From Clostridia bacterium (lineage in GTDB: Bacteria > Bacillota > Clostridia > Oscillospirales > CAG-272), in contig CAAGKS010000077.1 in the NCBI GenBank assembly GCA_900770605.1, positions 1 through 6,147 of the forward strand: a stretch of 6,147 nucleotides of DNA, written 5' to 3'. Position 1 is the first letter of the stretch; every line of letters starts with the position of its first letter. Positions 1 to 4,348 of this stretch are shown in pieces. The notes beneath the pieces were generated by a model that was given only the letters and a program-made list of their open reading frames with translations, had not been told where the DNA came from and did no database searches. The position numbers and the translations under genes are program-made.

Positions 1-1
1 A

Positions 2-358
2 ATAATATTTATTGATTATATCCTCGCGTACGCCGCGCTCGGTATAGGCGGAATATTCAGAAACGTATTCAAGAAAAAGGTAGTCGCGCTGATACTTGGC
101 GTCCTTGTCGCGCTCAGCATCAGATACGCCTGCCATATCGTGTCAGGATATATCTTTTACGGCGCGTGGGCGGAGTGGTTCTTCTCGCAGGAGGGCTTTT
201 ACGCTGTGGGATCAAAGATACTTGGAGCATTCAGCGGTAAGGGACTTGCGCTGATATATTCAATATTCTATAACGGTCTCTTTATGATCCCCGAGATAGT
301 GATAACCTCGGTGGCGGCGGTGTTCGTCTCCCCCTTGCCGATAATAAAAAAGAGATAA
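2..358 (+). CDS. thiT: ThiT, thiamine-binding S component of ECF transporter (C-terminal part, 5' end outside window)
   Basis: ThiT is the membrane subunit that binds thiamine and works with the shared ECF energising module (EcfA, EcfA', EcfT) to import vitamin B1. The reading frame is open from base 2, so the gene starts left of the window; 118 residues are visible and the family is usually about 190-220 long. The ATG at base 140 is internal and is not the start. What I see: FIDYILAYAALGIGGIFRN, matching the family's DY-LAFxxLGLAG segment; then RYACHIVSGYIFYG, carrying the conserved His of the substrate pocket; then YSIFYNGLFMIPEIVI, carrying the Tyr and Asn of the YN-G-xMxPE signature. Several hydrophobic helices fit an integral membrane protein. 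The basic tail ending in KKR is typical of the cytoplasmic end. A TPP riboswitch often precedes such genes but would lie outside the window. It ends 20 bases before a strong hairpin terminator. Assignment rests on remembered family motifs. Confidence 0.9.
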   Translation: MIFIDYILAYAALGIGGIFRNVFKKKVVALILGVLVALSIRYACHIVSGYIFYGAWAEWFFSQEGFYAVGSKILGAFSGKGLALIYSIFYNGLFMIPEIVITSVAAVFVSPLPIIKKR

Positions 359-378
359 AAGCGCATCGTCAGATGTAA

Positions 379-418
379 AAAAACTCCCTGTGAGGCTCAT
401 CGCCCACAGGGAGTTTTT
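379..418. terminator. Bidirectional intrinsic terminator between thiT and the HTH regulator gene
   Basis: A perfect 14-bp inverted repeat (379-392 with 405-418) surrounds a 12-base loop. The GC-rich core is CTCCCTGTG / CACAGGGAG, flanked by A5 on the left and T5 on the right, so a U-tract follows the hairpin on both strands. It can end transcription of thiT from the left and of the regulator gene from the right, which fits two convergent genes. Confidence 0.9.
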
Positions 419-445
419 ATTATGTAAAATTCTAATGATTATTTT

Positions 446-997
446 TTATTCCTGTTCTTCCTTGTTGCACAAAAGTATGCGGTTTGCAAAATCAACCAGC
501 TTCTCTCGCAGCCAATCGGGAGAAATGATACGTATTTCCGCGCCCGTTGACATAATTACTCCAAGGAAAAGCTCAATGCTTGGAAATTCGCAACGATATC
601 TGTGTCTGCGCTCCTCGCTGACTATAAAGCTGCGAAGATTCATAACGGTTATCTTGTCGGTTATTTCAAGCACGGCGGAGTAGGGGAGCTGCATCTGTAT
701 TGCAGAGGCGCGTGAGCTTGCATCCGTAAAATCCTTGATACCTGCAATTATCGCGCCGTAATCGGATTCGCTTTCGGTACTTATCGTAGAGGGAAGGAAA
801 AAATCCTTCTCGTAAAAATATCCCTTGTGAGCGCTGCTATATACGAGCGGCGCGGCGAGTGCCGTGCGGATATGCTCGATATCTCTTTGCGCCTGGCGAA
901 TAGAGATATTGAATTTTTCTGCGATATCGTGAGAGTTTGGGTAGCATTTGTCGGAGACCATTCTGTGAAACCACTGTATACGGTCGTTGGCAGTCAT
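446..997 (-). CDS. Short HTH transcriptional regulator of the WYL (YafY/DeoR-like) group, HTH plus WCX-like domain only
   Basis: Probable cytoplasmic DNA-binding regulator of 183 residues. The N-terminus matches the WYL-family HTH: Y19-P20, DIAEKFNIS at 24-32, RQAQRDIEHIR at 34-44, then the AAPLVYSSAHKGYFY hairpin at 48-62. The C-terminal part (about 107-178) resembles the WCX extension, with FLGVIMSTGAEIRIISPDWL giving the usual G-A-[DE]-[VI]...P-x-[WL]-L pattern. Common family members are about 300-330 residues and carry a ligand-binding WYL domain between these parts; I find no such domain or WYL motif here. The start at 997 is supported by an AGGGGG ribosome-binding site about 6 bases upstream. 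It lies 35 bases downstream of the membrane-protein gene on the same strand, with no promoter evident between, so the two are probably co-transcribed. Targets and signal are unknown. Confident of a regulator; less so of the exact domain boundary. Confidence 0.8.
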   Translation of the reverse strand: MTANDRIQWFHRMVSDKCYPNSHDIAEKFNISIRQAQRDIEHIRTALAAPLVYSSAHKGYFYEKDFFLPSTISTESESDYGAIIAGIKDFTDASSRASAIQMQLPYSAVLEITDKITVMNLRSFIVSEERRHRYRCEFPSIELFLGVIMSTGAEIRIISPDWLREKLVDFANRILLCNKEEQE

Positions 998-1032
998 ATT
1001 AACCCCCTGAACAGTATTTAAAATTTTGTATC

Positions 1033-2043
1033 TTATTCTGCTTCTGTGTCGCTTTGTAGGGACTCGTCCCCTGACTCGTCGGAGCCTTCGGGTGTATCGG
1101 TGCTTTCGAGCACGTCGGTGTTTTCGATAGCGTCGGTGCTTTCGAGGACGTCGCCTGTAAGTGCGGGTTCTTCTTGCTCGCCGTCATTCTCAGAGCTGAT
1201 AAAGCAGATCGAGAAAAGGCGGGTGGCGGAGAATACGAATATGAAGAATACTATCGGGTAAATTGAGTTTATCGTGATAACTCCTTGGCTGGATCTCGGT
1301 AATTCATCCTGCATCAATGCGGCAGCCGCCTCGGAAAATGTAAACGCCGCGCAAAGCATCGTTGAGAGAGCCGCCCAGAAGGCGTGAGCGCGACTCGAAG
1401 CGCGGGGAGCGCCAAGTCCTATGCGAGACTCGCTTACAAAAAGCATCATAGCCGAAACGAGCGAAAGATGAAGCAGTATCATCTGGGGAGAGTTCATTGC
1501 CACGGTCGCGTTGAAATAGGTAGATACTATCAGCATAACGAGGTGAACGATAAACAGTATATTTCCTGCTACGTACAAAGCGCCCGAGGAATTCTTGGAA
1601 ATACCTACGCGCAAAAAATGCGCCGTTATCAGTGCTTTAAGCGCGATATGGAAGATCAGATTGATCACGGTGGTTCTATTCCATACCAGCAGGGATTCTT
1701 CAACTATGACCGAGACGGAGGAGAGATAATCGAATAATAGCATTGCCATTCCGAGCGCAAGAGCAAAAGCGCCGATGCGAACGGGAAGGGTAAATGTCTG
1801 TAAGTCGTGATCTATGCGGAGCTTCGGGATGAAGCAAAAGGCAGCCGCAAGCGCTATGAAGCACGCGCAGAACGCGATGAACAGCGTTGGGATCATCGCC
1901 CCGCTCTGATAGTATCCGATACCGTTATCAAAGAAAAATACTCTGGCGAGGATTCCAAGTACTGCGCAGATGAGCGCGAGCGCAAACGCGGCAATACCGA
2001 ATATTGCTTTGGCGTTGTTTTTGAAAAATGTTTTTTTATCCAT
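1033..2043 (-). CDS. Hypothetical polytopic membrane protein (about 8 TM) with acidic repetitive C-terminal tail
   Basis: I do not recognise this family. The 336-residue product has a short basic N-terminus (MDKKTFFKNNAK) and about eight hydrophobic segments, roughly at residues 14-38, 47-73, 89-110, 124-143, 153-176, 185-204, 219-244 and 256-282. It ends in a polar, strongly acidic tail of about 54 residues. With an even helix count and a basic N-terminus, both ends are predicted to be cytoplasmic. The tail carries six-residue repeats VLESTD, AIENTD and VLESTD plus a degenerate TPEGSD. No enzyme or transporter motif is apparent; Cys and aromatic residues within the helices are not arranged in a known site. 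The start at 2043 has a GGAG seven bases upstream. It is the first gene of a probable two-gene unit with the HTH regulator and is transcribed divergently from the metal ATPase. It might be a membrane sensor or partner for the regulator, but that is only a context guess. Confidence 0.82.
   Translation of the reverse strand: MDKKTFFKNNAKAIFGIAAFALALICAVLGILARVFFFDNGIGYYQSGAMIPTLFIAFCACFIALAAAFCFIPKLRIDHDLQTFTLPVRIGAFALALGMAMLLFDYLSSVSVIVEESLLVWNRTTVINLIFHIALKALITAHFLRVGISKNSSGALYVAGNILFIVHLVMLIVSTYFNATVAMNSPQMILLHLSLVSAMMLFVSESRIGLGAPRASSRAHAFWAALSTMLCAAFTFSEAAAALMQDELPRSSQGVITINSIYPIVFFIFVFSATRLFSICFISSENDGEQEEPALTGDVLESTDAIENTDVLESTDTPEGSDESGDESLQSDTEAE
1078..1149 (-). repeat. 18-bp tandem repeats in the tail of the membrane protein
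   Basis: Three adjacent 18-base units (1096-1113, 1114-1131, 1132-1149) share GTCGGTGNTTTCGA on the plus strand and differ by only a few bases. A fourth, degenerate unit occupies 1078-1095. Read on the coding (minus) strand each gives six residues: VLESTD, AIENTD, VLESTD, then TPEGSD. The period is a multiple of three, so gain or loss of a unit would keep the frame and only change the length of the acidic tail. Confidence 0.85.
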
Positions 2044-2083
2044 GTTCTATCTCCAAACGGAAGAAAAATGTCCATATATTGAT

Positions 2084-2115
2084 ATTATAACTCCTAATTT
2101 TGAACTTGGTGTAAA
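2084..2115 (-). promoter_or_regulatory. Candidate promoter for the membrane protein-regulator unit
   Basis: On the minus strand a perfect -10 box TATAAT occupies 2089-2084, about 40 bases before the ATG at 2043. The best upstream -35-like sequence is TTTACA at 2115-2110, giving a 20-base spacer, which is longer than ideal; weaker alternatives exist at 17-18 bases. The -10 call is firmer than the -35 call. Confidence 0.45.
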
Positions 2116-2142
2116 CAAAACGGTAAAAAAGACAAAAAATAG

Positions 2143-2170
2143 TTGACAATACTTCGCCGAATGTGATAAT
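2143..2170 (+). promoter_or_regulatory. Sigma-A-type promoter of the P-type ATPase gene
   Basis: A consensus -35 box TTGACA (2143-2148) is followed after 16 bases by GATAAT (2165-2170), preceded by TG at 2162-2163 to form an extended -10 (TGTGATAAT). Transcription would start near 2177, giving a 5' leader of about 73 bases. A GAGGA ribosome-binding site lies at 2236-2240, nine bases before the ATG at 2250. The 16-base spacer is normal length, so it is not the stretched 19-20 base spacer typical of MerR-controlled metal promoters; repression or constitutive expression is more likely. Confidence 0.75.
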
Positions 2171-2188
2171 ATGTTCGCATAATGATAA
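2148..2188. promoter_or_regulatory. Imperfect direct repeat over the ATPase promoter, possible operator
   Basis: Two copies of a pattern AATA..TTCGC..AATG..ATAA lie head to tail at about 2148-2169 and 2168-2188, offset by about 20 bases, or two helical turns. Together they cover the spacer, the -10 box and the predicted start of transcription, a place where a bound repressor would block RNA polymerase. The same stretch also contains an imperfect palindrome (ATGTGATAAT / ATGTTCGCAT, 2161-2180, 7 of 10 positions paired). Just downstream is a perfect 6-3-6 inverted repeat AACTTT-ATA-AAAGTT (2187-2201). None matches a known operator well enough to name the regulator. AT-richness makes chance similarity possible. 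Confidence 0.35.
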
Positions 2189-2249
2189 CTTTATAAAAGT
2201 TTTATACATTTTATATGTCTACCTATGTAATCAGTGAGGAAAAAACGGT

Positions 2250-4295
2250 ATGGAAAAAGATTTAAAGCATAAAGATCACCACGACCACCACGATCACGAT
2301 CATTGTGACTGTCACGATCACGATCATAAGCATCACCACGGTCACGATCATCACGACCACCACGGTCACGAGCACGATCACGATGGCTGCGATTGCGGTC
2401 ATTGCCACGGCGAGCGAAAGAGCAAGGAGCAGAAGAGAAAGATGGCTGTAAAATACAGTCTTGGCGTGATCCCTGTGATCATCGGATTTCTCGGACACCT
2501 GTTCCACGGCGTTCCAACGCTTGAGATCATCTCGATAGTCAGCTCGCTTTTCGCGTATATCCTCTTTGGAATAGAGATTTGGCGCGGAATGATAAAAGGA
2601 TTTATCAATAAAAAGATATTTACGGAATTCACGCTTATGTGCGTAGCAACTCTCGGCGCATTTGCCATCGGTGAGTTTGCAGACGCGGCGGCGCTGACCT
2701 ATCTTTATTCACTTGGCGAGGCTATTTCGGACGGCGCGTATTCGCGCTCCAAGAGCAGAATTTCAAGTCTGCTTGAAATAGTTCCCGCAAAGGTCAGCTT
2801 GTGCGTGGACAACGAGGTCAGAGAGGTATCTCCCGAGAGCGTAAGCATCGGGGACGTGATACTCGTAAGAGCGGGAGAATCCGTGGCGCTTGACGGCGTT
2901 TGCATACGCGGCGGCGGAGTTGCCGATGCGGCATCCGTAACGGGTGAATCCAGCCCTCTTGAGCTTTACGAGGGCGTTGAGTGCCTTTCGGGCTCGGTGC
3001 TTTGTGAGGGAAGCGTTTATCTTAAAGTCACGAGCGCATATCAGGACTCCACCGCATATAAAATGCAAAAGGCGGTCGAGGAAGCAAGAACAAGACGAGC
3101 AAACGCGGAGAAAAAGATCAGCCGCTTTGCCGCGGCGTTCACACCTCTTGCATTCGGCGTAGCGGCGCTGGTATTTGCCGTTGGCGCGATAGTAACGGGT
3201 GACGTTGCTTCGTGGGCAAAGAGCGCGATAGTAGTGCTCGTAGTGGCTTGCCCCTGCTCACTTGTGCTTTCAGTTCCGCTGACGTATTTTGCAGGACTTG
3301 GCAATGCCGCCACAAAGGGAATAATATTCCGCGGCGGCGAGGTAATGGATAAGATGGCAACGGTAACGACCGTTGTATTTGATAAGACGGGCACTATCAC
3401 CGAATCGGGACTTACGCTCTCAGGCGTTCTGCCGTTGTGTGAGGATATGACTGAGCAGGAGATACGCGCCGTTGCATATTCCGCATTGCTTCATAGCCCG
3501 CACGTTGCGGCAAGGGCGTTTTGCGATGCAGCTCAGGGAACACAGACCCTTGAGGTCGGCGACGTTGAAAATATAAGCGGCAAGGGAATAGTCTGTACAG
3601 TAAACGGCAAGCGCGCAATGTTTGGAAATGCAAAGCTTATGCAGGAGTTTGGCATCGAGGCAGAGGCTACCGAAAGCACTTATATGCTTGGCGCGTATGA
3701 CGGAAGGCTTATATGCAGAATTGACTTTGAGGTAGCTCTCAAGCCTGCGGCAAGGAAGATCGTACCCCAGCTTATCGCAGAGGGCGTCCGCAGGATCGCC
3801 GTTATAAGCGGTGACGTTCGTGGCTCGGTCGAAAAGACCTGCGCCGAGGTTGGAATAGGGGAGTTTTATTGCTCCTGCACACCCGATCAGAAGCTGAGCA
3901 TCTTTGAGGGTATATCGGCTGAGGAGAAGCGCAAGAATAAGAGAAGCACCGCCGCATTCTGCGGAGACGGACTTAACGATTCTGCGGTCATAAATGCGGC
4001 AGATATAGGTATCGCTATGGGCTCGGGCGGCTCGGCTCTTACGGTTGATAGCGCTGACGTTGTGCTTATGGACAACGATCTGTTCAAGATAATAGAGGCA
4101 AAGCGTATAGCAAAGAGAACGATGCGCATCGCCAACTTCAATATCGTGATCTCACTTGCGATAAAGGCGGCGGTAGTGCTTGCGGGCCTTGGCTTTGCAG
4201 GATTTGGCGTTGAGATGCCTGTGTTCGTTGCGATAATCGCAGACGTGGGCGCAGTTATTGCAACCGTGCTCAATTCGCTTCGCGCGGCAAAATAA
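2250..4295 (+). CDS. Heavy-metal-translocating P1B-2-type ATPase (Zn2+/Cd2+/Pb2+ exporter, ZntA/CadA-like)
   Basis: ATP-driven cytoplasmic-membrane pump that exports soft divalent metals, most likely Zn2+, Cd2+ or Pb2+. The 681 residues comprise a His/Asp/Cys-rich N-terminus (7-53); TM1-TM4 (about 69-86, 91-111, 125-158); the actuator domain with TGES at 231-234; TM5-TM6 (about 296-315 and 322-345) with the CPC metal-site motif at 334-336; the phosphorylation motif DKTGT with Asp378; the hinge GDGLNDS at 572-578; and TM7-TM8. Lys639 in TM7 (SLAIKAA) and Asp665 in TM8 (ADVGAV) match the pair that defines the Zn/Cd/Pb subclass. The N-terminus lacks a GMTCxxC HMA domain. The nucleotide-domain dipeptide that is normally SxHP reads S416-P417-H418, with His and Pro swapped. 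Start choice is supported by GAGGA nine bases upstream and a clear promoter. It is monocistronic, ending in a terminator, with no ArsR or MerR gene next to it in the window. Specificity among Zn, Cd and Pb cannot be settled from sequence. Confidence 0.96.
   Translation: MEKDLKHKDHHDHHDHDHCDCHDHDHKHHHGHDHHDHHGHEHDHDGCDCGHCHGERKSKEQKRKMAVKYSLGVIPVIIGFLGHLFHGVPTLEIISIVSSLFAYILFGIEIWRGMIKGFINKKIFTEFTLMCVATLGAFAIGEFADAAALTYLYSLGEAISDGAYSRSKSRISSLLEIVPAKVSLCVDNEVREVSPESVSIGDVILVRAGESVALDGVCIRGGGVADAASVTGESSPLELYEGVECLSGSVLCEGSVYLKVTSAYQDSTAYKMQKAVEEARTRRANAEKKISRFAAAFTPLAFGVAALVFAVGAIVTGDVASWAKSAIVVLVVACPCSLVLSVPLTYFAGLGNAATKGIIFRGGEVMDKMATVTTVVFDKTGTITESGLTLSGVLPLCEDMTEQEIRAVAYSALLHSPHVAARAFCDAAQGTQTLEVGDVENISGKGIVCTVNGKRAMFGNAKLMQEFGIEAEATESTYMLGAYDGRLICRIDFEVALKPAARKIVPQLIAEGVRRIAVISGDVRGSVEKTCAEVGIGEFYCSCTPDQKLSIFEGISAEEKRKNKRSTAAFCGDGLNDSAVINAADIGIAMGSGGSALTVDSADVVLMDNDLFKIIEAKRIAKRTMRIANFNIVISLAIKAAVVLAGLGFAGFGVEMPVFVAIIADVGAVIATVLNSLRAAK
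2268..2408 (+). other. Sequence encoding the His/Asp/Cys-rich metal-binding N-terminus of the ATPase
   Basis: Residues 7-53 contain 23 His and 5 Cys, spaced by Asp and Gly in HDH, HHDHH, CDC and CGHCH patterns. At the DNA level this appears as a quasi-repeat of CAC/CAT and GAC/GAT codons. Similar His-rich stretches in metal transporters and metallochaperones bind or buffer Zn2+ or Ni2+; here it probably stands in for the usual HMA domain as the cytoplasmic regulatory or metal-loading segment. That role is inference. Confidence 0.85.
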
Positions 4296-4301
4296 ATATT
4301 G

Positions 4302-4339
4302 AAAAAAAGCGGGCGACGCTTCGGCGTCGCCCACTTTTT
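4302..4339. terminator. Bidirectional intrinsic terminator between the ATPase gene and nadE
   Basis: A perfect 9-bp GC-rich stem GGGCGACGC / GCGTCGCCC (4311-4319 with 4324-4332) closes a TTCG loop, which as C(UUCG)G RNA is an unusually stable tetraloop. Beyond one C/A mismatch the arms extend through AAAAAG / CTTTTT (4304-4309 with 4334-4339). There is a T-run after the hairpin on the plus strand and a run of seven T on the minus strand. On the minus-strand RNA the mismatch becomes a G-U wobble. It serves both convergent genes. Confidence 0.92.
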
Positions 4340-4348
4340 ATTTTAAAT

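Noticed and set aside
140..358. A 72-codon plus-strand gene starting at the ATG at base 140
   Set aside because: The same frame stays open to base 2 and the upstream residues match ThiT, so this ATG is an internal methionine (in fact in the middle of the transporter).
1384..1737. A 117-codon plus-strand open frame and other open frames opposite the membrane protein gene
   Set aside because: They are antisense to clear transmembrane helices of the minus-strand gene, encode arginine- and tyrosine-rich sequence with no domain, and lack convincing ribosome-binding sites.
2143..2170. MerR-type (ZntR or CueR) control of the ATPase promoter
   Set aside because: The spacer between -35 and -10 is 16 bases, not the 19-20 bases that MerR regulators require, and the dyad there is poor.
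2171..2249. Possible riboswitch in the ATPase 5' leader
   Set aside because: The leader is only about 73 bases and very AT-rich, with no strong hairpin, no terminator-antiterminator pair and no motif of a known metal riboswitch.
2268..2408. CRISPR-like or satellite repeat suggested by the repeated CACGATCACGAT pattern
   Set aside because: There are no regular repeats and spacers; the pattern follows from His and Asp codons in the coding frame of the ATPase N-terminus.
2763..3400. Minus-strand open frames of about 100-120 codons opposite the ATPase
   Set aside because: They overlap conserved P-type ATPase motifs such as TGES and CPC on the other strand and show no family resemblance.
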